Assembly: GCF_024679095.1 (NCBI RefSeq)
Contig: NC_066512.1
Span: forward strand, 7,651,571-7,715,570
DNA length: 64,000 bases
Source of the DNA: Eriocheir sinensis
Taxonomy: Eukaryota; Arthropoda; Malacostraca; Decapoda; Varunidae
Direction of reading: 5' to 3'
Under the pieces are notes generated by a model, which ran no database searches, was not told where the DNA came from, and was given only the letters and a program-made list of their open reading frames with translations. Shown here one piece after another: positions 50,886 through 64,000 of the stretch. Each line of letters starts with the position of its first letter. Position 1 is the first letter of the stretch. Both the position numbers and the translations under genes were made by a program.

Positions 50886-51500
50886 AAGTGGATCGATGAG
50901 GGGGGTGTATGGGTGGAGTCGGAGTAAGTGGATGGATGAGGGAGGGGTATGGATGGAGTTTAAGTGGATGGATGAGGGGGGGTATAGATGGAGTTTAAGT
51001 GGATGGATGAGGGGAGTGTATGGGTGGAGTCTGAGTAAGTGGATGGATGAGGGGGGGTGTATGGATAGAGTTTAAGTGGATGGCTGACGGGGAAGTATGG
51101 ATGGAGTTTAAGTGGATGGATGAGGGGAATGTATGGTTGGAGTCTGAGTAAGTGGATGGATGAGGGGGGTGTATGGATGGAGTTTAAGTGGATGGACGGG
51201 GGGTGTATGGATGGAGTTTAAGTGGATGGCTGTCGGGGATGTATGGATGGAGTTTAAGTGGATGGATGAGGGGAGTGTATGGTTGGAGTCTGAGTAAGTG
51301 GATGGATGAGGGGGGTGTATGGATGGAGTTTAAGTGGATGGATGGGGGGTGTTTGGATGGAGTTTAAGTGGATGGATGGGGGGTGTATGGATGGAGTTTA
51401 AGTGGATGGCTGACGGGGATGTATGGATGGAGTTTAAGTGGATGGATGAGGGGGTATATGTTAAGTGGATGGATGGGGGTGTCTGGATGGAGTCTGGTTT
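50886..51500. repeat. ~37-bp minisatellite array
   Basis: Units of the form AAGTGGATGGATGAGGGG + GTGTATGGATGGAGTTT repeat about 16 times. Two unit classes alternate (GAGTCTGAGTAAGTGG and GAGTTTAAGTGG junctions), which gives a higher-order pattern. Many units contain the tetramer GGAT. Confidence 0.95.
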
Positions 51501-51828
51501 AGTGGGCAGGAGATACTGTATGTGAGGGCAAATGCATGATGGATGAATTGTAATGGGAAAAGGTAACAGTTGGAAATCAAGGCGAATCAAAGGTCAGCAG
51601 AGTTGGATCAGGGGTTAGCGGAGTTGGGTGATTAAATCAAAGGTGACCCTATGTTGATTTGCTACAATTTTTCTATAGTATTAATCATATAATGGCTGCA
51701 AGGACAGTGTTTATTGATGCTTCTCCCTTTTCATGTTTACGTCCCTCGTAACTGTTGAATTTTATGCGTCCCGCTTCGGATCCCATTACAGGACGTGATA
51801 TTTACGGCGCCGTTACTGGGTGAGGCAC
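51501..51828. other. Unannotated stretch
   Basis: Nothing recognised. Confidence 0.5.

Positions 51829-51874
<46 letters not shown>
51829..51874. repeat. (CA)n microsatellite, left of SINE 3b
   Basis: About 45 bp of CA joined directly to a truncated SINE. Confidence 0.97.
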
Positions 51875-51886
<12 letters not shown>

Positions 51887-51962
51887 TAATAAGCTTGCCT
51901 AATCGGGAGGGTACATGCTGGCGATGACGCGTGTCCAACCAGTGGTCAAGCCGTGGTGAATT

Positions 51963-51964
<2 letters not shown>
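51875..51964 (+). mobile_element. SINE family 3, copy b (5'-truncated)
   Basis: CGGGAGGGTACATGCTGGCGA and GTCAAGCCGTGGTGAATTAA match the last ~85 bp of SINE 3a (34075-34130). The head is absent, and the truncation point lies at a (CA)n tract. A second (CA)n follows. Confidence 0.87.

Positions 51965-52009
<45 letters not shown>
51965..52009. repeat. (CA)n microsatellite, tail of SINE 3b
   Basis: About 44 bp of CA directly after GTGGTGAATTAA. Confidence 0.97.
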
Positions 52010-52010
<1 letters not shown>

Positions 52011-52116
52011 CCAATCAAGGAAAGTTTACCAACACAATAAATACAGCCGTTCCGTCGGAGTAATTGGAATGACTGCGTAATGTCGAGTGAAGTACTTTAC
52101 TCATGAAGGATCATGC

Positions 52117-52246
<130 letters not shown>

Positions 52247-52266
52247 CATAGATTTACACAGAAAAT

Positions 52267-52305
52267 CAGACCACACAGACCCCATGGTCCAGACTAGGTG
52301 GTCTG
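52267..52305 (-). other. Conserved 3' hairpin of LINE H
   Basis: CAGACCAC (52267-52274) pairs with GTGGTCTG (52298-52305); 39 nt as in F and G. Confidence 0.82.
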
Positions 52306-52364
52306 TCCTTAAACCTAAGTGATTTTACATTAATCAGATGGCTCCAAAACGTTGCTTTTCTACT

Positions 52365-54779
<2,415 letters not shown>

Positions 54780-57700
54780 TTCCCAAAATTAAAATTTCAA
54801 AATGGCGCACCTACATCAAGCCTCGGAGTCCCCGCCTGGGAGGGGGATCACAAATTCCCCCAGGGAGGACTCCCCTTCTGGCTGCCGACCCGAGAGGTGT
54901 CTTGATAACTCCTCGAACCTCTTTCTTCTCAATTTCTGCAACATTCGCGGTCTTCGCTCTAATTTTCATTCTGTGGAACATCATCTCTCCTCCTCTAAAC
55001 CTCACCTTCTCTTCCTTACCGAAACACAGGTTTCTGAGGCTACTGAAAGCAATCTCTACTCTATTCCCTCCTACTATCTCTATCCTAAATTTCAGTCCAA
55101 AGCTGGATGTTGCGCCTACGTGCGCAACGACATCACTTGCTCTCGTGCCCACGACCTTGACTCTTCTGAATTTTCCACCATTTGGCTAAGACTTCATTGT
55201 CATTCGATTACTAAATAGATCTGTGCTGTTTATCTCTCACCTAACTCTACTAACTATGTAAAATTCTTTGACTATTTGAATTCTAAAGTGGAGCACATCT
55301 TGACCCACTCTCCCTTCGCTGAAATCTCCATCCTAGGAGATTTCAATGTTCACCACCAGCTTTGGCTTTCATCCTCTCTCACTGACCATCCTGGTGAACA
55401 AGCCTACAACTTTGCTATCCTCAACGACCTAGAGCAGTTGGTCCAGCACCCTACACGTATTCCCGACCGTCTTGGAGACCGGCCCAACATTCTAGACCTC
55501 TTCCTTACCTCAAACCCTTCTGCTTATTCTGTCAAACTGTTCTCTCCGTTGGGCTCCTCTGATCACAATCTATTTCTGCATCCTGTCCTATCGCTCCTGT
55601 ACACCCTCTGGACCCACCGAAGTGGCGATGCTTCTGGCATTTTGCTTCAGCTCGGTGGGACGACCTTAGGATGTATTTTTTCCGATTTCCCGTGGAATGA
55701 TTATTGCTTCCAGGATAGAGACCCCTCTGTGTGTGCTCAGCGCATCACAGAGGTGATTGTCTCTGGAATGGAGGCATACATTCCTCGTTCTTTCTCTTCT
55801 CCTCACGCTAAAAAGCCTTGGTTTAATCACACTTGTTCTCGTGCAGTCAATGATAGAAAGGCAGGTCACAAAAGGTACCAGAGCCTTCAAAGTAATGCTA
55901 ATTATGAACTTTACATTTCTGCCCGAAATCGTGCCAAATCTATTCTCCGACTAACCAAAAATTCTTTCATTAATAGAAAATGCCAAAATCTTGCTTTCTC
56001 TAACTCTTCCCGTGACTTCTGGCATCTAGCCAAAAACATCTCCTCCAACTTCACTTCTTCATCTTTCCCTCCACTCCTCAGTCCTGACGGCAACACTGCC
56101 GTCTCATCTATCTCTAAGGCTGAACTCTTCTCTCAAACTTTTTCTAAAAACTCCACTCTGGACGATTCTGGGCATACTCCTACTCATCCCCCCTCTGACT
56201 CCTTTATGCCTGTTATAAAGATTCTTCAAAATGATGTTTTCTATGCCCTCTCTGGCCTCAATCCTCAGAAGGCTTATGGACCTGATGGAGTGCCTCCTAT
56301 TGTCCTTAAAAACTGTGCCTCCGTGCTATCACCCTGCCTGGTCAAACTCTTTCGCCTCTGCCTGTCAACATCTACCTTTCCTTCTTGCTGGAAGTATGCC
56401 TTCATACAGCCTGTGCCTAAGAAGGGTGACCGCTCCAATCCCTCAAACTACCGTCCTATAGCTTTACTTTCTTGTCTATCTAAAGCTTTTGAATCAATCC
56501 TTAACCGGAATATTCAAAAGCACCTTTCCACTTCTGACCTTCTATCTGTTCGCCAGTATGGGTTCCGCAAGGGGCGTTCTACTGGTGATCTCCTAGCCTT
56601 CTTAACTGACTCTTGGTCATCCTCTCTTAGCCGTTTCGGTGAAACTTTTGCTATTGCGCTGGACATATCAAAAGCTTTTGATAGGGTCTGGCACAAATCT
56701 TTGCTTTCCAAACTACCCTTCTACGGTTTCTATCCTTCTCTCTGTACCTTTATCTTCAGTTTCCTTTCTGACCGTTCTATTTCTGCCGTGGTAGACGGTC
56801 ACTGTTCTTCCCCTAAATCTATTAACAGTGGTGTCCTACAGGGTTCTGTCCTATCTCCCACTCTTTTTCTGTTGTTCATTGATGATCTTCTTTCCAAAAC
56901 GAACAGTCCTATCCATTTCTACGCCGATGATTCCACTCTGCATTACTCAACTTCTTTTAATAGAAGACCCACCCTACAGGAACTTAACGACTCAGGGCTG
57001 GAGGCTGCATAACGCTTAGCCTCAGACCTTACTATTATTTCCGATTGGGGCAAGAGGGACCTGGTGTCCTTCAACGCCTCAAAAACACAGTTTCTCCACC
57101 TATCCACTCGACACAATCTTCCAAACAACTATCCCCTATTCTTTGACAACACCCAGCTATCACCTTCCTCAACACTAAACATCCTCGGTCTATCATTAAC
57201 TCAAAATCTCAACTGAAAACTTCATACCTCATCTCTTACTAAATCAGCTTCCTCGAGGCTGGGCGTTCTGTACCGTCTCCGCCAGTTCTTCTCCCCTGCA
57301 CAGTTGCTGTCCATATACAGGGGCCTTGTCCGCCCTCGTATGGAGTATGCATCTCATGTTTGGGGGGGCTCCACTCACACAGCTCTTCTGGACAGAGTGG
57401 AGGCTAAGGCTCTTCGTCTCATCAGCTCTCCTCCTCATACTGATAGTCTTCTACCTCTTAAATTCCGCTGCAATGTTGCCTCTCTATCTTCTTTCAATAT
57501 TTCCACGCTGACTGCTCTTCTGAACTTGCTAACTGCATGCCTCCCCCCCTCCCGCGGCCCCGCTGCACTCGACTTTCTACTCATGCTCATCCCTATACTG
57601 TCCAAACCCTTATGTAAGAGTTAACCAGCATCTTCACTCTTTCATCCCTCACGCTGGTAAACTCTGGAACAATCTTCCTTCATCTGTATTTCCTCCTGCC

Positions 57701-57880
57701 TACGACTTGAACTCTTTCAAGAGGAGGGTATCAGGACACCTCTCCTCCCGAAATTGACCTTGCTTTCGGCCACCTCTTTTGTTTCTTTTTTTAGGAGCAG
57801 CGAGTAGCGGGCTTTTTTTATTATTGTTTTCTTTTTTGTGTGTGCCCTTGAGCTGCCTCCTTTGTTGTAGAAAAAAAAAA
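54780..57880 (+). mobile_element. LINE N(iv), most complete Jockey-like copy
   Basis: It has a 5' segment, an ORF2 from 54802, a 3' UTR with TAGGAGCAGCGAGTAGCGGGC and CTTGAGCTGCCTCCTTTG, and an A tail (57870-57880). The same 3' end is found at 1700-1757, 37539-37640, 44850-44957 and 63090-63290, giving five copies of the family. An ORF1 is not seen. Confidence 0.9.
54802..57754 (+). pseudogene. LINE N(iv) ORF2, endonuclease plus RT
   Basis: ATG 54802 opens MAHLHQASESPPG. The endonuclease runs from LLNFCNIRGLRSNFHSVE through LFLTETQVSE and AGCCAYVRND. A stop interrupts at ~55218, then the frame continues [13 protein letters not shown], [14 protein letters not shown] (~55325), [15 protein letters not shown] and [24 protein letters not shown] (~56273), [35 protein letters not shown] (~56555), [16 protein letters not shown] (~56650), [11 protein letters not shown] and the catalytic [10 protein letters not shown] (~56920). 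Another stop is at 57010 and one near 57214. The C-terminus has GLVRPRMEYASHVWGGS (~57320), then a frameshift. Three or four lesions make it nearly intact. Confidence 0.93.
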
Positions 57881-57884
57881 TGCT

Positions 57885-58077
57885 AGACTAAATTTACGAT
57901 CAAAGATGCTTAACGAAACAACAAATGGAATAAAAATAGATGTTCAAAGAATATTACTCGAAAACCAGGCGTATAGGACAGCAGGGCTGACAATAACTAC
58001 TAAAGCGAGTACCTCCACAATATAAGACAAGCAACACACTACGGACGCTGCACACAGGGGCAGTGATACAATTGAAC

Positions 58078-58126
<49 letters not shown>

Positions 58127-58135
58127 TTTACCACC
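57885..58135. other. Unannotated, with (GT)n at 58081-58123
   Basis: Apart from the GT tract, GAAATTTACCACC at 58123-58135 resembles the reverse complement of the SINE family 3 end next to its (CA)n tail. Confidence 0.5.
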
Positions 58136-58240
58136 AAAGACTATAAAAGAAAGACAGGAAAGCTGAACGAAACTCTGTGAGCAGCTGGCGTCGGCTCGCA
58201 AGATGGCATTGGTGTTATATCGACACCCAGGACCAAGACC
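58136..58240 (+). repeat. Short repeat P, copy 1
   Basis: AAAGACTATAAAAGAAAGAC, GGAAAGCT, GGCGTCGGCTC and AAGATGGC are shared, in inverted orientation, with 59150-59272. It contains a TATAAAA word. Class unknown. Confidence 0.65.
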
Positions 58241-58264
58241 AAGACCCCAAGTCTGTTTGTTTAC

Positions 58265-58450
58265 CTTTGACACGTGGAGTACCTGACACGCCTCCGCCTG
58301 GGCCACACACGACTCAGCGCTCACCTCCACCGCCTGCGCCTGGCCCCCGACCCTCACTGCACAAGGAGTCACTGCCCCTGGTGCAGGACCGTCGAGGAGA
58401 CCAATGAGTACCTCCTGCTGCACTGTGTACTTCAGATAATCTATAAGTTC
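58265..58450 (+). pseudogene. LINE C-terminal remnant (RLRLGHTRL / Cys-His block)
   Basis: The frame reads YLTRLRLGHTRLSAHLHRLRL, then HCTRSHCPWCRTVEETNEYLLLHC. An LTRLRxGHT motif followed by CPxC...EhxLLHC is the standard C-terminal end of R1/Jockey-type LINE ORF2 proteins. Only ~55 codons remain and no RT domain is nearby. Confidence 0.78.
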
Positions 58451-58469
58451 TGCAGCTTCTGCTTGTTAT

Positions 58470-58868
58470 ACAAGTTTGCTTTACTCTTCTTCTTTAAGTT
58501 ATGTCCTTGTGTAAGAAAGGTATAAACCAATTTATATGGCCTAGTATTATGTAACTTTTCTAAGTGACTGTACTTGTCTATTTGTTGTGTAATTTTCTTT
58601 ATTATTCTTATTCCTATATTCTTGAGATTATTATACTTCATTACTGTCCTATTATCTTTCTTTACTTTGTGTATAATTATGAGACCAATATTTCTTTCTC
58701 ATATTTTCTTTTGCTTGTGTGTCTGTGTTCATGCATTTTCTATAATGCACAATGCGTGCCATATATCTACATGCCAGCATATATTTGTTGTATATAATTT
58801 TCTAGACAAATACAACTGAACTGCACCTTTATATCATTGTTTCTTTGTCCAAAATACACTAATTAGTT

Positions 58869-58934
<66 letters not shown>

Positions 58935-59149
58935 AAATATACTTCATGAACTATGGTCTTTGTGGTTATACCACCCACCACTGATGAAAGATAGCATATA
59001 ATAATCATATAATACATAATGAATGATGAAAAAATAAATATTGTTCATACATAATGTCAAAAATAAGATCTACGCATATGATACAAACTACAAAGCGATA
59101 AGGTCACAAGAAGATGAAGAGGAGACCGTACACCTGCAGACGACGTACT
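58470..59149. other. A/T-rich unannotated stretch, (GT)n at 58873-58928
   Basis: No element or gene seen apart from the GT tract. Confidence 0.5.
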
Positions 59150-59272
59150 TGATATAGTTTGGCGTCGGCTCAACAGATGGCGCTGCTGGTCTATATCTGC
59201 CTCACATTTTCTTTATCGCTTTTAGATAGAAGCTTTCCCATCTTTCTTTTATAGTCTTTGTTCACCACGGCC
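59150..59272 (-). repeat. Short repeat P, copy 2
   Basis: Inverted relative to copy 1. On the minus strand: CAAAGACTATAAAAGAAAG, GGGAAAGCTTC, CAGCGCCATCTGTTGAGCCG. It abuts the SINE 3c 3' end. Confidence 0.65.
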
Positions 59273-59274
59273 TG

Positions 59275-59493
59275 ATCACGAGCTGACACGTCATTGCCAG
59301 CAAGTGCCCTTCCGATTGAAGAAAACTTATTTTAATTGATCCCTGGGTCGTGCCAGGACCTTTACCTACCACACCCTCAATCCCCCTTGCTCAAAGGGTG
59401 TCAGTAACCACTCCTTGTCAGCCGAAAAATCTCGGCCTGAGCGGGGCTCAAACCTCAGCCTGCCAGGGCAGAACCTCACTCCACTGAACTATC
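59275..59493 (-). mobile_element. SINE family 3, copy c
   Basis: On the minus strand: a head (ATAGTTCAGTGGAGTGAGG, A-box region), GGTTTGAGCCCCGCTCAGGCC (degraded B box), GGCTGACAAGGAGTGGTTACTG, a body and GGAAGGGCACTTGCTGGCAATGA, then GGCCGTGGTGAAC. There is no (CA)n tail. Its 5' side abuts (CT)n on the same strand. Confidence 0.85.

Positions 59494-59540
<47 letters not shown>
59494..59540. repeat. (GA)n microsatellite
   Basis: About 46 bp of GA adjoining the SINE 3c head. Confidence 0.97.
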
Positions 59541-59543
<3 letters not shown>

Positions 59544-59558
59544 TCACTAACGTACAGT

Positions 59559-59775
59559 CCCCTCCACTTCCACGTTCATCACTTAGCGTTGCCATTGTTT
59601 ATTCTTCACAAGCTATGAAGCACCAGTTTCGACTCATGTATCCGAAACACCTGTCAGCCAGTGCGAGTAAGGGGGTGGGTGGTAGGAGGGGTGGGGGATT
59701 GAGAGTAGCGCGGTGGAGCACGGATGCAGGGGAGGACGAGAACTGTTGTGGGGGGGTGGCAGTAATGCAGATCGA
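59559..59775 (-). repeat. Unclassified repeat R, copy 1
   Basis: Its reverse complement matches 60685-60895. The stretch 59560-59595 is an exact 36-base match to 60855-60890, and similarity fades outward over ~210 bp. No terminal repeats, frame or tail are visible. Confidence 0.85.
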
Positions 59776-60684
<909 letters not shown>

Positions 60685-60895
60685 TTCCATTACCCTTCAA
60701 CCCCACCTCTGTTCCCGCCCTCCCCTTCACCCGTACACCACCGCACCACTCCAAGGCCCCAACGCCTCCATCACCCTCCCTCTTCCTCGTACTGGCTGGG
60801 ATGTGTTTCGGATACGATTCGAAGCAGGCGGTTCACGGCAGGCGTTTCACACATTGGCAACGCTAAGTGATGAACGTGGAAGTGGAGGGGAATAT
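60685..60895 (+). repeat. Unclassified repeat R, copy 2
   Basis: Inverted duplicate of 59559-59775. Shared words include ACTGGCTG, GTGTTTCGGATAC and AACGCTAAGTGATGAACGTG. Confidence 0.85.
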
Positions 60896-61552
60896 ACATA
60901 TCCTGAAGAGTTAGTCATTTACCCACAAAAAAATATGACTGGCCTTTAGTACTACTACTTATTTAATCACATAAACCCCAATGGAAGTCTTGGTAATCAA
61001 CGAGCAGTGCTGTTGCTACTAAATTGCTGAAAGTCTACTATAGCTAATGCAGTCTGCCACTGCTGCTGTAGCTGATGGCTATGGCGATGCGAACAACGGG
61101 CAATAAATAACGAAGGAACGAGTGAATGAGAAGAGGGGAACACCCCGTGGTTACTGGAAGAATCGAATCGTTACAAGCATGAAAAACGATGAAAGCTATT
61201 TGGTAATCCAGAAGGGGAAATAGACAACAAACGGCCGTCAGGAGCTGGCCACATGTCTTAAAGCCACGACTCACTGATGCGGTCAGTGAATAGCGTCAGC
61301 AGTATCTGACTTATCATTAATCAACATGGCCACGTGTTGCCGCCTGAACGATGTGCTTTTTCAGTCACTATCCGCTGCAAGTCACGAGGAATCAAGCCCA
61401 TTTGTCTGGAATTGTGCGTGTGTATGTCGTCCATTAGCGTTGTTGTCAGGAAACAGGAAACAAATGCTCAGCTAAAAATAGGCAAAACTCTCATAGAAAA
61501 GGACGCCACCAGTCCGTATCCATAGTTTCCATTTGCGCAATTGCAAGGTCAA

Positions 61553-61585
<33 letters not shown>

Positions 61586-62589
61586 CGCACACAACAACAA
61601 CAGCAACAATAACAACGATCAGTTTTCGCCCCCATATATGGATAATTAATTTTGCAAAGGAAAATACAGTTTCCGAGTTTTACGAAAGAGGAATGACAGG
61701 AGAAAAATAAAGGAAGAGAGGTACCTGCGTTACCACCAAATCAGCACACCACCATCCAAGCCGTCCTCCTTGACCACCACCAACACGTTACGTTAAGCAA
61801 TGTTACTCACATACCGCACGTTTCGCTGCCTCCATCCTGGTCTGGCTCACCCACTTGCCTCCTCGTGGAATTCTCGCCGCCACAGATCACACACGGAAGC
61901 ACAGAAATCACGTAAACCACGTTTATCGCCCAGCACCGAGGCTTCCTCTCTCACTTGTCGATCAGGTGATGCGGGAGGAGTCACGTGATCTTGACCAACG
62001 ATGCCACATGTTTCTATTTTTCTTATGGGGCATACATTATCTTTACCACCCGAGACGTTTTATTACCTGAAAACACTATCTTATGTAAATTTCTTTCACT
62101 GCATAGACTTTGAAGAATAATCCGCACAGCAGAAAGAAAATGCATGCACGGCGGAAGCAATGACCATTCATGCCTTGGAGGAATAATTTCCTCCAAAATT
62201 CATATGGATATATTATCTTTCCAGTCATGCTTCACTTGCATCTTCAGCGAGTTACACACGATACTTCCATGGATCCCTGGGAAGTCTCACATATAAATTA
62301 CAAGTTAAAGTCGATTGTCTTCGTGTTTGTGAGCGTAACAGAGGAATGTAATTGCGTAAAAGGATTTATTAGTGAAACCGAAGCACAATAAGTCACGCAC
62401 CCCTAAGCTGTGTAGATAATTCAAATTGTCACAGTGAAATTCGTTTTGGTTAAATCAATGAGATATTGTTTGTTGTAAACTGTCATAGATTGAAACTCGT
62501 TGTGGTTGCCTTAATAACACATCACTATTTATTGTAAATTGTAAGTTAATCACTGTTTCTACTAGAAGCGTTGTTTTCTATGGCACGGT
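60896..62589. other. Unannotated stretch
   Basis: About 1.7 kb with only a short (CA)n (61553-61578) and no defensible frame, RNA gene or element. It is the longest stretch in the window without recognisable repeats and a candidate for unique host DNA. Confidence 0.45.
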
Positions 62590-62880
62590 GAAAATGGCCG
62601 GGGCACACGCCATAGCTGAGCGTGGCCGTGGTGCTTCTTTCCGTTGTACTGGTGGGTAAGAACACATTTCTCCCAGGATACTGAGCCAATGTCACATACG
62701 GGTTACCACATTTTACCCTCTCCAGGTTTTCCGAGGTACCCATTTCTCGACCGGCCCGCCAGGGAGGATGAACAGCAGGATGAACTGCATGCTGACTGCA
62801 TGGGCAGGGATTCCAACCAGGGCCCGCGGACTCGAAGCTAGTTTCGCTAATCACTGCATCCCGGAGGCGTTCTCCTCCCC
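62590..62880 (-). mobile_element. SINE family 2, copy b
   Basis: On the minus strand: GGGATGCAGTGATTAGCG (head), TGGTTGGAATCCC (degraded B box), CTGTTCATCCTCCCTGGC, GGGTACCTCGGAAAACCTGG, GTGGTAACCCGTATGTGAC and GGCCACGCTCAGC. The order matches SINE 2a at 41287-41580. Confidence 0.75.
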
Positions 62881-62908
62881 CCCCCCCCCTCCCCTACCCA
62901 TCCACGCT

Positions 62909-62975
62909 TATTGCTGCCTCTTTACATTCATTCTTTCATGTCTGGGTGAGCCTCTCCACGTGTATGGTATCGGTA
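62909..62975 (+). repeat. Unclassified repeat Q, copy 1
   Basis: TTGCTGCCTC, CATTCTTTCA and TGAGCCTCTCCACGTGTA are shared in inverted orientation with 63668-63735. Confidence 0.75.
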
Positions 62976-63089
62976 GTAAGAAAGGATAAAAATAATTGCA
63001 GAAGGGGTGGCAATGGTAACCATGGCAACAATAAAGCATGACAATAAAGGGGAAAATCTCAGGAAGGGCTAAGATATTCCTTCTAGAAT

Positions 63090-63290
63090 CAATCTCTATT
63101 CTCACAGCCTTCCTTCGTCTGTATTTCCTCCTATCTACGACTTGATCTCTTTCAGGAGGAGAGTATCGAGACACCTCTCCAGCCGATATTGACCTCATCA
63201 ATACACTTTTTTTTTTATAGGGGTAGTGGCAGTTTTTTTTTCTGTTAGTTGTTTTTTGCCTTCGAGCTGTTTCCTTACTGTAAAAAAATA
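63090..63290 (+). mobile_element. LINE family N, 3'-terminal fragment
   Basis: CGTCTGTATTTCCTCCTATC (SVFPP codons), a TCAGGAGGAGAGTATCGAG stretch, then CTTCGAGCTGTTTCCTTACTG and an A-run match the last ~200 bp of LINE N(iv). More diverged than N(iii) and N(iv). Confidence 0.82.
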
Positions 63291-63550
63291 TCACTATTTA
63301 AAACACTGAGGTATATGTACATAAAGGTAATTGACACCGAAGTACCAAATCGGAGTATGAATATTGACCACTCAGGTTATGCAAATATCTTTCTCACAGA
63401 GGCTAATGCTGCTGTTGTAACTGGGGTCACGCGAGTGGCGTGATGCCTCGTACTCATCAAAGTATACCAGTGTGTGATGTTTCAGATTTTATTCCGTCAT
63501 GTACATAATGGGGATTTTCATTAAAGCTAAATTTTATTTTCAATGACTAT

Positions 63551-63552
<2 letters not shown>

Positions 63553-63639
<87 letters not shown>
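63553..63639. repeat. (CT)n microsatellite
   Basis: About 87 bp of CT, 30 bases before repeat Q copy 2. Confidence 0.98.
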
Positions 63640-63643
<4 letters not shown>

Positions 63644-63667
63644 CTGGAGGCTGACGCGGGGATATAA

Positions 63668-63735
63668 GCAGTACACGTGGAGAGGCTCAGCCAGACTTGA
63701 AAGAATGGATGCAGCGAGGCAGCAATGCACGGGAG
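63668..63735 (-). repeat. Unclassified repeat Q, copy 2
   Basis: Inverted relative to copy 1 at 62909-62975, with about 80% identity by eye over ~65 bp. Confidence 0.75.
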
Positions 63736-64000
63736 AGAGAAGAAAGAAAAACATTGGTATAAAGTGGCCACGGATACTGTTTTATAATAATGCATTCAGG
63801 AGCGAATGGACGGAAACGTTGAAAACAGGGAATGGGAGGAGAGGGAAAGTGTGGGACGGTAGATGAGAAAAGTATGAAGGGAAGTACGTATAAGAGATAA
63901 ATATATGGTGAAGCGATGGAACAAGATGATGAAGATAAAGGACTGATTGCAGAGAAGATAAGGGAAGATATGGTAAGAATGCTGTAGATTTAAGACAAAA
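63736..64000. other. Purine-rich end of window
   Basis: Nothing recognised. Confidence 0.5.

Overview
This window is eukaryotic nuclear DNA built almost entirely from transposable elements and microsatellites. It holds many CR1/Jockey-type LINEs, a Ty3/Gypsy LTR element, at least three tRNA-headed SINE families, several small DNA transposons, and long (GA)n, (CA)n, (AT)n and (TTA)n tracts. That mix, with the Jockey-like reverse transcriptases, fits an arthropod, most likely a decapod crustacean. The organism is an inference from repeat style, not from a host gene. I could not identify a single convincing host protein gene, rRNA or functional tRNA gene.

Layout. 1-3600: purine-rich low-complexity DNA, one SINE, a LINE 3' scrap and a long (GA)n tract. 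3600-13000: a degenerate minus-strand CR1-like LINE (A) split by a Ty3/Gypsy element (4000-10085) with complete LTRs, a tRNA-Leu-type primer site and a 4-bp target duplication. 13300-15080: 3' half of another minus-strand LINE (B) ending in a (CT)n tract on its coding strand. 15740-22160: an old CR1 tail (C) split by a 6-kb block bounded by TGTCACGG/CCGTGACA, which itself contains a nearly full-length CR1-like LINE (D) with an esterase-type ORF1. 22360-22987: a hAT-type MITE with a perfect 8-bp duplication. 24500-32820: two members (F, +; G, -) of one LINE family, each bounded by (CT)n; G is further hit by two SINEs and a TTAA-flanked piggyBac-like MITE. 32830-36540: a MITE-like element between two (TTA)n tracts, a SINE between two (CA)n tracts, and two decayed LINEs (K, L). 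36700-46130: Jockey-like LINE family N (minus and plus copies), a hAT-like element rich in CCCGGGATCCC words, and two copies of a foldback element with 299-bp arms. 46130-52120: sparse DNA with microsatellites, a ~37-bp minisatellite and SINE fragments. 52120-54130: the third member (H) of the (CT)n-bounded LINE family, with an uninterrupted reverse-transcriptase frame. 54780-57880: the most complete N-family LINE. 58000-64000: SINE copies, short unclassified inverted duplicate repeats and microsatellites.

How the parts relate. The elements form nested layers that give a relative chronology: Gypsy into LINE A, LINE D into the TGTCACGG block into LINE C, SINEs and a MITE into LINE G, a SINE into N(ii), a foldback into N(iii). 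The most striking theme is that three unrelated elements (one LINE family, one SINE family, one MITE-like repeat) are each bounded on both sides by a microsatellite of their own type. This suggests microsatellite-targeted insertion, or tail-driven microsatellite birth.

Coordinates of element ends are read by eye from the sequence and may be off by a few bases; the target duplications are exact where stated.
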